From an uncultured bacterium (GTDB lineage: Bacteria > Bacillota > Clostridia > Lachnospirales > Lachnospiraceae): 59,585 nt of DNA. Positions 34,954-43,511 of this stretch are shown piece by piece (the first letter of the stretch is position 1; every line of letters begins with the position of its first letter). The notes under the pieces are model-generated. The model had not been told where the DNA came from and made no database searches. It worked only from the letters and a program-made list of their open reading frames with translations. The position numbers and the translations under genes are program-made. The DNA lies in contig CAJMNR010000027.1 in assembly GCA_905214875.1 (NCBI GenBank), positions 1-59,585 on the forward strand. The letters run 5' to 3'.

Positions 34954-35769
34954 TTACTTAAATGAATTACCTAAATGAATTATTTTTATTTCATCATATG
35001 CACTAAGATCACCTTGACCTATCATAGTCCAAAAATTATCATTGGCACTTGCAGTTCTTGTAGATGAATGGGAATAAAAATATACATTTTTCGATGTGCT
35101 ATTTCTGGAAGTTACTTTTCCAACTATTGCAGAATGGCTATACGCCTTTTTTCCCTTTCTTCTAAACTGTACTACGTCTCCGACCTTAACAGTTCTTGTA
35201 AATTTCTTCTTGTCACTGTCTGACTTCAAGCTATAACAGGTAATTGTGGCACGCCTACTACTCAATTCTTGCACAAGCCCCATTTTAAAACAACCTGCAC
35301 TGTAATTATAATTTTGAGAATCAACACAAGACCACGTCGAACTCGAAACGAAACCTGTCTTTGTTAAAACACCAGATGTGTCTGAACGAGTATATTCACC
35401 ACAGAAAAAATATTGTACATCTGTGACTTTAACAGAATCTATATCCTGTATCTGTATTTGCTTTCCGTACATAGGTCTCAATGCGATTCCACCATTACTT
35501 AAGCATTGAGACACATAATTCGTACAATCACTTTTAATTGAAGTTAAATCTGAAAATCGATTTAACTTTTCAATTAATATGTCTGAGGGATCAAACTCGA
35601 TATTAAACCTACTTTCAATTTCTACCACTAATTGAATTAGATCTACAGAATCGTAGTTTAAATCTTCTATTAGCTTTGTTTCCTCATTTATACGAAAACC
35701 TTCTTCAGAATAGAAATTGGTGGCATTATTCAACACTATTTGCATAAGTTCTGTTTTTATATCTGACAT
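34954..35769 (-). CDS. Acyl carrier protein fused to a cysteine amidase/peptidase domain
   Basis: A 271-residue two-domain protein. Residues 1-78 are an acyl carrier protein with the phosphopantetheine site DLNYDSVDLIQL (Ser41). Residues about 81-271 resemble the Amidase_6 / NlpC-P60-like fold: catalytic Cys82 in DCTNYVSQCL, GDVVQF (197-202), catalytic His212 in YSHSAIVG, and YSHSS near 232-236. The amidase starts directly at its active-site motif, so its usual first helix is missing or replaced by the ACP. It overlaps the PaaK-like ligase gene by 13 bases, suggesting the ligase loads this ACP. Hydrolase, transpeptidase or acyltransferase activity on the ACP-bound group is possible. I know of no described example. 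Confidence 0.82.
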   Translation of the reverse strand: MSDIKTELMQIVLNNATNFYSEEGFRINEETKLIEDLNYDSVDLIQLVVEIESRFNIEFDPSDILIEKLNRFSDLTSIKSDCTNYVSQCLSNGGIALRPMYGKQIQIQDIDSVKVTDVQYFFCGEYTRSDTSGVLTKTGFVSSSTWSCVDSQNYNYSAGCFKMGLVQELSSRRATITCYSLKSDSDKKKFTRTVKVGDVVQFRRKGKKAYSHSAIVGKVTSRNSTSKNVYFYSHSSTRTASANDNFWTMIGQGDLSAYDEIKIIHLGNSFK

Positions 35770-36998
35770 TTAGCTACCTCTACCTTTCTATACTTTACTA
35801 ATAAACCAAGATAACTTTCCATTTTTTTATCTGGTAATAATTTTGACTCGGTCACAAAACAAAATTCGCAATTTTTTAAATACTCCTCATCAATAAATGA
35901 AAAAAATAAACTCATAATTATTTCAACTGGAATTTCTTCGTATATAACTAGATTAACAATAAATTTCGTATAACTTTCTTGAATTACTTGGGTTTGTTTT
36001 ATTTTTTCTTCTAAACAAAGATTCATCTTTTCAAATACTTTTAAGAAAACATAAGGATTAATGCTTTTTCCATCCTGGGTTTTTATCTGATCATTATTAC
36101 GCCCTGAATTTATTGTTAAAATTTTATTTTTATTTCCGCATGGACAATCAATTTGATTTGTTATTTTGCCTCTATCTCCAATCCTATAACGAATAAAGGG
36201 CATAGCCTTATTTAATAGTGATGTTACACATATTTCTCCTTCTTGATTATGTACCACTTCGTTCTTTTCATTAACAATCTCAGTATAAACATTACTCTCC
36301 ATACAATGTAAGTTACCATATGGACACTCATATGCAATTGAATTCATCTCATTTGTTCCATATTGATTAGCTACTTTACATTTAAAAATCTCTTTAACCT
36401 CATTACGGACATTTTCAAAAAGCATTTCAGAAGAAAATTCAATATACTTCACACTGCTAATAGGTTTTAAGTTATATTTTTTAATACATCTACATATCAA
36501 TACCGCAATGCTTGGTTGTAATAGAAGCCAATCTGGTTCAAATTTTTGCATTTTCCTATATATCTCTATAATTCTTTTATCCTCTAAATTATCTTTGCTA
36601 AAGCCTAAACTTCTTTCCTCTTCAACCTCTTTCAAATCCTCTCCTGAATCTCCGAATGCTCTCCAGGTAAAAAAATAAACTACTTTATGTAATGGCTTTA
36701 TTCCATAATATTTATACCTATAATACCAAAGAGATAACATAGACTTTTTATAGTCTTTTTCATCCCAATAAATCTTTAGATGTTTACCTGTGGAACCAGA
36801 AGTATTTTTTACTAAAAGCCTTTTCTGATTGTATAATTGCCAATACTCATATGATATAAACTCTTCTATATTATCCAGTATGTCTTCCTTTTTCAAAAAA
36901 GGGATATTCTCCCACTTTTCGATTTCCCCTATATTTTGATCAATATAAAATTTTGAATATTTATATGCATATGAACAAATTTCTTCTTTACTTGTCAT
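35757..36998 (-). CDS. PaaK/CapK-like adenylate-forming ligase
   Basis: A 413-residue enzyme of the phenylacetate-CoA ligase branch of adenylate-forming enzymes. It carries the ATP loop VKNTSGSTGKHLKIYW (about 63-78), QYGTNEMNSIAYE (A5-like, about 212-224), and FIRYRIGDRGK (A7-like, about 268-278). Cys-rich IDCPCGNKNK occurs just after it, as in PaaK relatives. The start at 36998 is chosen for GGGAG just upstream; the frame opens at 37025. First gene of the cassette, translationally coupled to the ACP-amidase. It probably activates a carboxylic acid and transfers it to Ser41-bound phosphopantetheine. Codon use looks more AT-rich than in the neighbours. Confidence 0.85.
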   Translation of the reverse strand: MTSKEEICSYAYKYSKFYIDQNIGEIEKWENIPFLKKEDILDNIEEFISYEYWQLYNQKRLLVKNTSGSTGKHLKIYWDEKDYKKSMLSLWYYRYKYYGIKPLHKVVYFFTWRAFGDSGEDLKEVEEERSLGFSKDNLEDKRIIEIYRKMQKFEPDWLLLQPSIAVLICRCIKKYNLKPISSVKYIEFSSEMLFENVRNEVKEIFKCKVANQYGTNEMNSIAYECPYGNLHCMESNVYTEIVNEKNEVVHNQEGEICVTSLLNKAMPFIRYRIGDRGKITNQIDCPCGNKNKILTINSGRNNDQIKTQDGKSINPYVFLKVFEKMNLCLEEKIKQTQVIQESYTKFIVNLVIYEEIPVEIIMSLFFSFIDEEYLKNCEFCFVTESKLLPDKKMESYLGLLVKYRKVEVAKCQI

Positions 36999-37026
36999 TA
37001 TGCTCCCCTTTTTACCATATGTCATT

Positions 37027-37055
37027 ATTATACATTTATTCCTTATTTTTGTAAA
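37027..37055 (-). promoter_or_regulatory. Promoter of the ligase/ACP/ABC cassette
   Basis: Minus-strand TTTACA (37050-37055), 17-base spacer, TATAAT (37027-37032), giving a start about 22 bases before the ligase ATG region. Positions 37056-37260 are AT-rich without clear features. Confidence 0.6.
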
Positions 37056-37302
37056 TATATTACCAAAAATATCATATTTTTCATACTTGTTTTTTCTATT
37101 CTAGTACATATGTATATTTTGTTCTTAAGCACCTTTTTTCTATAGATACAAATCTTTACTATAATGCCTTAAAACAAACCCTTTTTAAATCATTGAACCT
37201 CCAACAAAATTTTCCATAAAAACTAATTTTACATACCAAGTAAGAAAATCAATTCATCTCTTTTTAGTTTGTGTTACTGAAACTTTTTCATACTTTCATC
37301 AT

Positions 37303-37419
37303 AAGGGATGGACAACTGGCTTAATACCAGTTCCCCTATCCCAGTTCCTACAGCCCGAATAGGCTAACAGGAAAGGGACGTCAGGAAGAATAGATCCATT
37401 CTTTCTGACGTCCCTTTTT
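37303..37419 (+). ncRNA. Candidate structured small RNA with intrinsic terminator
   Basis: A plus-strand segment with three ordered pairings. First, an outer helix GGGAT/ATCCC (37305-37309 with 37338-37342) encloses AACTGG/CCAGTT (37314-37319 with 37327-37332). Second, a hairpin TTCCT/AGGAA (37345-37349 with 37369-37373) contains AGCC/GGCT. Third, a 16-of-17 terminator stem (37375-37391 with 37398-37414) is followed by five T. A weak promoter TTGTGT-16-TACTTT (37269-37296) precedes it. There is no plus-strand gene downstream; the next gene is convergent. It matches no riboswitch or RNA class I can recall. Confidence 0.55.
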
Positions 37420-37425
37420 CACATC

Positions 37426-37470
37426 AAAAAAAGCACAATGCCTATAAAATATGACATCGTGCTTTTTTTA
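37426..37470. terminator. Bidirectional terminator between small RNA and LysR gene
   Basis: Inverted repeat AAAGCACAATG/CATCGTGCTTT (37430-37440 with 37455-37465) flanked by A and T runs. It overlaps the LysR stop codon. Confidence 0.75.
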
Positions 37471-38364
37471 TTGGTTCATTTCACTCTCTAATTGTTTTAG
37501 CAGCTCTTTTGCTGCTGTCGACATCGGATTCTTACCGGTACTGATAATACATATATTTCGACTCGGAATTTTTCGATTAAACATAAGCTCAAAGATCTCC
37601 CCGCTCTCTAATAACGGCTTGGCAAAATCATACACCACATAACCAATTCCTAAATTACGCTTTACAAACTGAACAATCATATCGCTTGTTGCCAATTCAA
37701 ATTCTGGCTGCAAATCCACTTGCACCTCTTCTAAATACTGATCTAAATATGCCCTTGTCGAAGTGTTCTTCTCTAAACAGATTAGCGGATACTCACACAA
37801 GTCGGAATACTGAAGTGTGCGATGCTTTAGGCTTAAGAACTTATTGCCTGCAATAAAGATATCCTTCAACTCGCGTACATGCATTTCCTGAATCTCAGGT
37901 TTTGTCTCAAACGGTGTACTTACAATACCAAAATCAATTTTTCCATCTAATAGATTACGGATTGTTTCTGGTGTCGGAGCATTTGTAACTTTGACCTTGA
38001 TCTTTGGATACTTCTCATGGAATTTTTCAAGGTACGGAAGCAGATAAAACTGAAGTGTCATATCGCTTGCACCTATACGAATCTCTCCATTTTCCAAATC
38101 AAGCATCTTCTGAAATGTAGTTTCTCCTAAAAGGATATACTCATATCCTCGTTTGATATACGAGTAAAGTACTTCTCCTTCTTTTGTAAGCTTTACTCCC
38201 TTTGCCGCTCTTACAAACAGCTTGTTTCCCAAGTTTGACTCTAATGTCTTAATTGCCTGGCTAACAGCTGGCTGGGTAATACATAACTGTTCTGCTGCTA
38301 GTGTAAAGCTTCCTTTTTGCACTACATAGTAAAAAATTTTGTAATACTCTAAATTAATATTCAT
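37468..38364 (-). CDS. LysR-family transcriptional regulator
   Basis: A 298-residue regulator: N-terminal winged helix-turn-helix (FTLAAEQLCITQPAVSQAIKTLE, about 18-40) and a LysR substrate-binding domain (about 90-290). Its neighbours in either direction are unrelated, so its target is not evident. The best clues are the unknown 255-residue gene upstream on the same strand and the adenylation cassette downstream, but neither is divergent as is usual for LysR targets. Confidence 0.92.
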   Translation of the reverse strand: MNINLEYYKIFYYVVQKGSFTLAAEQLCITQPAVSQAIKTLESNLGNKLFVRAAKGVKLTKEGEVLYSYIKRGYEYILLGETTFQKMLDLENGEIRIGASDMTLQFYLLPYLEKFHEKYPKIKVKVTNAPTPETIRNLLDGKIDFGIVSTPFETKPEIQEMHVRELKDIFIAGNKFLSLKHRTLQYSDLCEYPLICLEKNTSTRAYLDQYLEEVQVDLQPEFELATSDMIVQFVKRNLGIGYVVYDFAKPLLESGEIFELMFNRKIPSRNICIISTGKNPMSTAAKELLKQLESEMNQ

Positions 38365-38439
38365 AAGATACTCCGTACTTCCCTTGCTAATATGTAGTTA
38401 TTATAACTGTCTTATGTAAAAATCGCAATGAATATGTAC

Positions 38440-39207
38440 TTATATCTGCTGATCGACAACCAGTCCCTTTTTGTCTTCTTCCGTTAATCCTTCCTGCGTA
38501 ATTGCTGTTTGGATTTCTTCATTGATGCCATCAAGCACTTCCTGCACGTCTTTTTTTAGCTCTAACATTGGTTCTGACTTTAACCGTTCTAATTGAATAT
38601 CTTGGATTGCCCGAGATTCTGCTTTTACTGCATTCTGACATTCTACCCCTCGTTTTTTCCAAATTTCAATCTGGTCAACATAGTCTAATACGACGCTTTG
38701 ATACTCTGTAAGCCCGTCCATGGCCTCTATCTGGGCCATTTCATCGTCTGTAAGTGTTTCACCTGTTTTCAGTTTTTCTAACAGGGCGGTCTCTTGTGCC
38801 TCTTTAGAATCTGGACTGATTTGGAAAGTCTCCGCTAACGCTTCCTTTTGCTCGGTCAAGCGTTCCACTTGGGAATAGTTCTCACTTGCCTCATCTAAAT
38901 GGCTTTGCTTAGCCGCCTCGTACATTAAGATTTCATCATCTATTGCAATATCTGCACCCATTTGGTCTAGCTGATTTTCTACACTCATCCTTTGCTCTAA
39001 CAATTCTTGCAAATGACTCTTCTCTTCTTCTAAACTTCCTGGGAGATTCAAATCAACTGCAGCTACACTGCCATCTTTCACAGTTCCCTTTTTCTGATCG
39101 ATGGCAGTCCTAGATGCTGTCGTACTTTGAATGGAATTGCCGACATAGCGGTCTGTGCTGCTATATTCACTTTGATAGCGATTTCCTGCAATTTCATTAA
39201 TATTCAT
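38440..39207 (-). CDS. Unknown coiled-coil protein
   Basis: A 255-residue, soluble, acidic protein with no signal peptide or membrane helix. The N-terminus (MNINEIAGNRYQSEYSSTDR) is polar and probably disordered to about 55, followed by long charged helices at about 58-125, 150-190 and 205-240, rich in Glu, Gln and Lys. No family recognised. It is 75 bases from the LysR gene and 74 bases from the lipoprotein gene on the same strand. The N-terminal style recalls small flagellar/motility-associated proteins, but I cannot support that. Confidence 0.65.
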   Translation of the reverse strand: MNINEIAGNRYQSEYSSTDRYVGNSIQSTTASRTAIDQKKGTVKDGSVAAVDLNLPGSLEEEKSHLQELLEQRMSVENQLDQMGADIAIDDEILMYEAAKQSHLDEASENYSQVERLTEQKEALAETFQISPDSKEAQETALLEKLKTGETLTDDEMAQIEAMDGLTEYQSVVLDYVDQIEIWKKRGVECQNAVKAESRAIQDIQLERLKSEPMLELKKDVQEVLDGINEEIQTAITQEGLTEEDKKGLVVDQQI

Positions 39208-39281
39208 ACGATACCCTCCATATTGTTATATTCTGGATATTACTAACTTCTGTATAAGTATCGACATAACTTGGAATTTCC

Positions 39282-39653
39282 TTAATTCGCAACTCTTACT
39301 ACGTATTCTACATTAACAACTTTATCTTTTTTTGACCCTTCATCATATAATACGTATACGGTATCCCCCGTGCTTACAGAGTCAATTTTCTTTAATATAT
39401 CACTGTTCGTTGATTCGTCGTCTTCATATAGGCTTTCGAACGTAACAACAATGTCATCTCCAGATTTAAAATATTTGTCGTCTGACGTCACATTCATCGT
39501 AAGCTTATTGTCATCTACTGTTGTCACGGTTCCGATTGTCTTCGTAAGGTTAAACACTAAATCACTGTGTTTCTTTTCCCTTCCTCTGCAGCCAGTTAGT
39601 CCCACTAACATGCAACCAACTAGTAGAATCGTAATTATCTTATTTCTTTTCAT
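39282..39653 (-). CDS. Small lipoprotein of unknown function
   Basis: A 123-residue protein with a lipoprotein signal: MKRNK, a hydrophobic stretch, and the lipobox LTGC with Cys22. The mature part of about 100 residues alternates beta-like stretches (TIGTVTTVDDNKLTMNVTSD), suggesting a small OB- or SH3-like barrel. Probably attached to the outer face of the membrane. No family recognised. Confidence 0.75.
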   Translation of the reverse strand: MKRNKIITILLVGCMLVGLTGCRGREKKHSDLVFNLTKTIGTVTTVDDNKLTMNVTSDDKYFKSGDDIVVTFESLYEDDESTNSDILKKIDSVSTGDTVYVLYDEGSKKDKVVNVEYVVRVAN

Positions 39654-39781
39654 CCTTTACTGTAGATAGCAAATTCTCTAATCTGCCAACTATCCCTTTC
39701 TGTCCTTTTTGCTTTATACCTATTATGATAAACCACTTAAAAATATTTGACAATGCGAATTTGCTTTCTTTTTTCTAATTT

Positions 39782-41197
39782 CTATAGACTTCCTACTGCC
39801 TTATACACTTTGATTGCAAATGAGTTATGTATCGTCTCTCTTGCTTCTTCCTTTGAAGTAAATTCGCCTGCATGAATCATCTGTGCCGTAATATTTCCAA
39901 TTGCCGTTGCTTCTGTTGGACCAACATGAATTTCCTTTCCTGTCGCTCTCGCCGTTAACTCATTTAAGTATCCAGCATTTCCGCCTCCGCCTACGATATG
40001 GATTCTCTTATATGTCCGTTTCGTGGATTGCTCAATGCCCTTGATTGTTTTGGCATAGCATTCTGCAAGGCTTGCATAAACGACAGTTGCAATCTGCCCT
40101 AGTGTTTCAGGCACTGGCTGATTGGTCCTTCTGCAATAATCTTTCACTTCTTCAATCATATTTTCTGGAGCCATAAAGCAATCATCCGTAACGTCTACTC
40201 TAGATGGAAATTCCTTCTCTTTTTCTGCCTCATTACAGATTTCGGCAAAGCTGTATTTATCATCAAGGTTATGGCGTACCGACTGAATCATCCACAATCC
40301 CATGATATTTCTAAGGTAACAAATTTTCTTGTCGTATCCACCTTCATTTGTAAAATCATTTGTCCGACTAATTTCACTGCAATCTGCCTGTTCTCTTTCA
40401 ATTCCAAGTAGCGACCATGTGCCAGAACTAATATATACAAAATCATCATCGTTTGCAGGTACTGCAAGGATCGCCGATTGAGTATCATGGGTGCATGGTA
40501 CTACGACTTCCATATCAAAACCGAACTCCTCTTGCAACTCCTTAGTAATATGTCCAAGGCTTGTTCCCGGCATAACGATTGTCTGAAAGATTTCTTTCTT
40601 AAATCCTAATTTTTTAATCAGCTCATAATCCCAATTTCTCGTGTTCACATCGATGAGCTGAGAAGTCGTTGCCTCTGTATACTCATTTTTCTTCTCTCCG
40701 GTTAATAGGAAATGAAAGAAATCAGGTACAAACAGAAGGCTCTCGGCCTGTTCCATCTCTTCTGGCTGATTCTCTTTGATCGCCATCAGCTGAAAGATGG
40801 TATTAAACATCATTTTTTCAATTCCTGTCTTTTTGTATAATTGTTGTTCTGGAATGATTTCGTATACTTTTTGATCCATTCCATCCGTCCTACTGTCTCG
40901 ATATCCTACCATGTTTCCAATCACTTGGTCATTACGATCTAACAAAACAAAATCGACACCCCATGTATCAATGCCCATGCTGGCTGGAATCTTACCAATC
41001 TCTTTACACTTCTTGATTCCGTTTTTAATGTTCTCAAATAATTCCTTGTAATCCCAACAAAGATGGCCATCCATCTTTTTCATCCCATTTTCAAATCGAT
41101 AAATCTCCTCTAATACGATTTTCCCATTTTCCATGCTGGCTAAGATATGTCGTCCACTGGATGCTCCGATATCTACTGCTAAATAATAATTTTTCAT
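39782..41197 (-). CDS. rhaB: Rhamnulokinase
   Basis: An FGGY-family kinase of 471 residues that phosphorylates L-rhamnulose. It shows the RhaB-type opening YYLAVDIGASSGRHILA (about 4-20), IDTWGVDFVLLD (about 75-86), THDTQSAILAVPA (catalytic Asp near 235), SSGTWSLLG, and HIVGGGGNAGYLNELTA near 402-418. GxSSGRH distinguishes it from xylulo- and fuculokinases. It is the last gene of the minus-strand sugar region; no rhamnose isomerase or aldolase is in the window. AGGAGG lies before the ATG. Confidence 0.92.
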   Translation of the reverse strand: MKNYYLAVDIGASSGRHILASMENGKIVLEEIYRFENGMKKMDGHLCWDYKELFENIKNGIKKCKEIGKIPASMGIDTWGVDFVLLDRNDQVIGNMVGYRDSRTDGMDQKVYEIIPEQQLYKKTGIEKMMFNTIFQLMAIKENQPEEMEQAESLLFVPDFFHFLLTGEKKNEYTEATTSQLIDVNTRNWDYELIKKLGFKKEIFQTIVMPGTSLGHITKELQEEFGFDMEVVVPCTHDTQSAILAVPANDDDFVYISSGTWSLLGIEREQADCSEISRTNDFTNEGGYDKKICYLRNIMGLWMIQSVRHNLDDKYSFAEICNEAEKEKEFPSRVDVTDDCFMAPENMIEEVKDYCRRTNQPVPETLGQIATVVYASLAECYAKTIKGIEQSTKRTYKRIHIVGGGGNAGYLNELTARATGKEIHVGPTEATAIGNITAQMIHAGEFTSKEEARETIHNSFAIKVYKAVGSL

Positions 41198-41239
41198 ACT
41201 ATACCTCCTACCTATTCGTTTTCCCCATATTCAGCGCGA

Positions 41240-41270
41240 TAGCGACATCTTCCTTTCGGGTGAGTGCGCA
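41240..41270 (+). repeat. Dispersed repeat B, copy 2
   Basis: Identical to the copy at 10197-10227 except for one base (CGGGTGAG for CAGGTGAG). Intergenic between rhaB and the sugar-binding lipoprotein gene, same orientation. Confidence 0.7.
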
Positions 41271-41284
41271 ACTTGCCATAACGA

Positions 41285-41315
41285 CCAAAAGGTGCTACAA
41301 AAGCAGCACCTTTAA
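41285..41315 (-). terminator. Possible terminator of the sugar ABC operon
   Basis: Minus-strand stem AAGGTGCT/AGCACCTT (41289-41296 with 41305-41312), eight-base loop, followed only by TTTT. The short T run makes it moderate. Confidence 0.5.
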
Positions 41316-41325
41316 GGTCTTACTA

Positions 41326-42432
41326 TTAATCATATAGATTTTGTGCGATTTCTTCACTGTCCATATTATCTGCTGTATACCATTGGCATCCTGTATCTAC
41401 GTTAGATACTTTTTCGCCTTTGGCAGCTTTTACACATAAGTCAACTAAAGCTTCTCCCATTGCAACTGGAGCTTGTGTTACGGCACCAACGAAAGTACCA
41501 TCTTTTACAGCACCTTTGATAACTTCGCCTGAGTCAAATGCTACACCGATAACTTTGTCATCACCTGTTCCGAATTTCTTTAAGTTTTCATTTGCAGTTA
41601 CCATTGCTTCACCTGAATGTTGGTTAGAACCATAAATACAAATGGTATCTTTTTCATTTAACAATGTCTGGCAGTCGATTGTTGATAATTCAGATGTAAC
41701 TTGTGAAGGAACTTTTACTTCGATGATTACATTGGCACCGTCTTTCTTATCAACTTTACAGTCAGAAACATATTTGTCATTACCTTCTACGTTAACTGTC
41801 TTTCCATCTGCATTACAAAGCTCACCCATCTTGTCGATAAATCCAAGACCACGGTTAATGATGGATTCAGCAGTTGCATCTTGTCCAAGGACACCGATTC
41901 TTACTGGAGAGGATGCATTAGCGATACGATCTTTGATTACTTCATACGTCTTTTCTGCTGCCAATTGACCGGCTGCATAGTTGTCTGTAGAAGCATTTGC
42001 AACAACGGCTCCATCTGGTGCATCTGGTACCCCTGAGTCAAATCCGACAATTGGAATCTTTGCACTTTGTGCTTGTGTGATTGCATCAAGACAAGCGCTT
42101 GTATCAAGAGCTGCCAAACCAATAGCTGCTGGTTTTGCATTAATTGCGCTGTTTAACATCTGTACCTGATCGGCAATATCAGATTCTGAGTTTGGACCTA
42201 CGAAGTTAATCGTTACTCCTAATTCCTTTGCTTTTTGATTAGCACCTTTTAATACGGCTTGCCAATACTGATGTTGGAATCCTTTTGAAACAATCTCGAT
42301 CTTGATGTCGCCACTGCTGGAACCTTCTGTCGACGTACCGCTAGTCATACTGCTTGTCTCTTTACATCCTGTGAGCATTCCTGTCAACATAGCAAAACAT
42401 AATAAGCTTCCTACTAACTTTCTTTTAATCAT
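41326..42432 (-). CDS. Sugar ABC transporter substrate-binding lipoprotein
   Basis: A 368-residue periplasmic-binding-type protein of the RbsB/LsrB cluster. The signal ends in LTGC (Cys23), then a Ser/Thr linker, then a type I binding fold (EIVSKGFQHQYWQAVLKGA, NAKPAAIGLAALDT, IPIVGFDSGVPD, VANASTDNYAAG). Length normal. It is the last gene of ATPase-permease-binding protein order, with the second permease just before. It delivers a sugar to the two-permease importer; the ligand is not determined from sequence. Confidence 0.92.
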   Translation of the reverse strand: MIKRKLVGSLLCFAMLTGMLTGCKETSSMTSGTSTEGSSSGDIKIEIVSKGFQHQYWQAVLKGANQKAKELGVTINFVGPNSESDIADQVQMLNSAINAKPAAIGLAALDTSACLDAITQAQSAKIPIVGFDSGVPDAPDGAVVANASTDNYAAGQLAAEKTYEVIKDRIANASSPVRIGVLGQDATAESIINRGLGFIDKMGELCNADGKTVNVEGNDKYVSDCKVDKKDGANVIIEVKVPSQVTSELSTIDCQTLLNEKDTICIYGSNQHSGEAMVTANENLKKFGTGDDKVIGVAFDSGEVIKGAVKDGTFVGAVTQAPVAMGEALVDLCVKAAKGEKVSNVDTGCQWYTADNMDSEEIAQNLYD

Positions 42433-42488
42433 ACACTCGTTCCTCCTTTTATTTATATGTCATACGCACATTGCGTAACATATCAATA

Positions 42489-43496
42489 CTACTTCCTGCT
42501 TCTGATCACCTTGATAACATCGATTAATACTGCGACAGATAAGACAATACCAGTTATGATCTGCTGCCAGTTTGCCTGTAAGCCGATATAAGGAAGTCCT
42601 GTCTTTAACATGGACATTACGAATACACCAAGTAATGCACCAAAGATCGAACCGGCACCGCCTGTCATGGACGTTCCACCGATGATTGCACCGGCAATGG
42701 CATCTAACTCCAGTCCTGCTCCTGTTCCTGGTGCTACTGCCTGGAAAGTTGCTGCATAGGCAACGCCTGCGATACCAGCGAACGTACCAGAGATGATATA
42801 AGCAAGAGACTGCCATTTCACTACGTTTACTCCAGATAATCTAGTTGCTTCTTTGTTACTTCCTAATGCGATAATATATCTGCCTGGTCTTGTCTTATTT
42901 AAGACGATAGACATCACCACGACAACGACAATAACTAACAGGAAACCTATCGGAATCAGCGTTCCATCACTTTGAATCTTAAAGATGCTTCTAAACCATC
43001 CGCCTGGCTTGGAAGCCTGAGGCCATGTAATACTGATACCACCTGTTGCAATGGATCCTAGTCCTCTTGCAATCATCATGCTAGCAAGTGTTGCAAGAAA
43101 TGGTGGAATATCCATCACTGCTACAAGAATTGAATTCAAGATACCAAATGCTGTTCCGACTAAGATTGTAACGATAATTCCTACGATAACTGGACAGCCT
43201 TGATGTGTGATAAGATATCCTCCAATCAAACCACTACAAATCATTGTCGTTCCTATGGAAAGATCAACGCCTCCTGTGATTAATGTAAACGTAACACCAA
43301 TTGCCATAAAGCTTATATAGTATGAATAATCAAAGATACTTACTACCGTTGAATACTGACGAAATGCGGAGCTCTTGATACAAAAGAATCCAAATAAAGC
43401 AATGATTACGAATAATACGATTAATTTTTGTGTTCCAATTGCCTTTACAATTGCATTGTTGGACCATGCATTTGTCTTTTTAGCTTGCTTCTCCAT
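42489..43496 (-). CDS. Sugar ABC transporter permease (RbsC family)
   Basis: A 335-residue permease with about ten hydrophobic segments and the family motif ITGGVDLSIGTTMICSGLIG (about 75-95), plus LSGVNVVKWQSLAYIISGTFAGIAG, the usual cytoplasmic loop. I chose the ATG at 43496; the ATG three codons upstream sits too close to AGGAGG. It is one of two distinct RbsC-like permeases flanking the ATPase, as in Lsr and Rha importers, suggesting a heterodimeric channel. Confidence 0.9.
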   Translation of the reverse strand: MEKQAKKTNAWSNNAIVKAIGTQKLIVLFVIIALFGFFCIKSSAFRQYSTVVSIFDYSYYISFMAIGVTFTLITGGVDLSIGTTMICSGLIGGYLITHQGCPVIVGIIVTILVGTAFGILNSILVAVMDIPPFLATLASMMIARGLGSIATGGISITWPQASKPGGWFRSIFKIQSDGTLIPIGFLLVIVVVVVMSIVLNKTRPGRYIIALGSNKEATRLSGVNVVKWQSLAYIISGTFAGIAGVAYAATFQAVAPGTGAGLELDAIAGAIIGGTSMTGGAGSIFGALLGVFVMSMLKTGLPYIGLQANWQQIITGIVLSVAVLIDVIKVIRSRK

Positions 43497-43511
43497 CCTA
43501 CTCATCTCCTC

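Noticed and set aside
37303..37419. Known riboswitch (c-di-GMP, THF, fluoride, T-box)
   Set aside because: None of the conserved cores of these classes is present, and no plus-strand gene follows.
42460..42816. Minus-strand 118-codon ORF, Cys/Arg-rich
   Set aside because: Overlaps the sugar permease gene in another frame; composition is that of a shadow.
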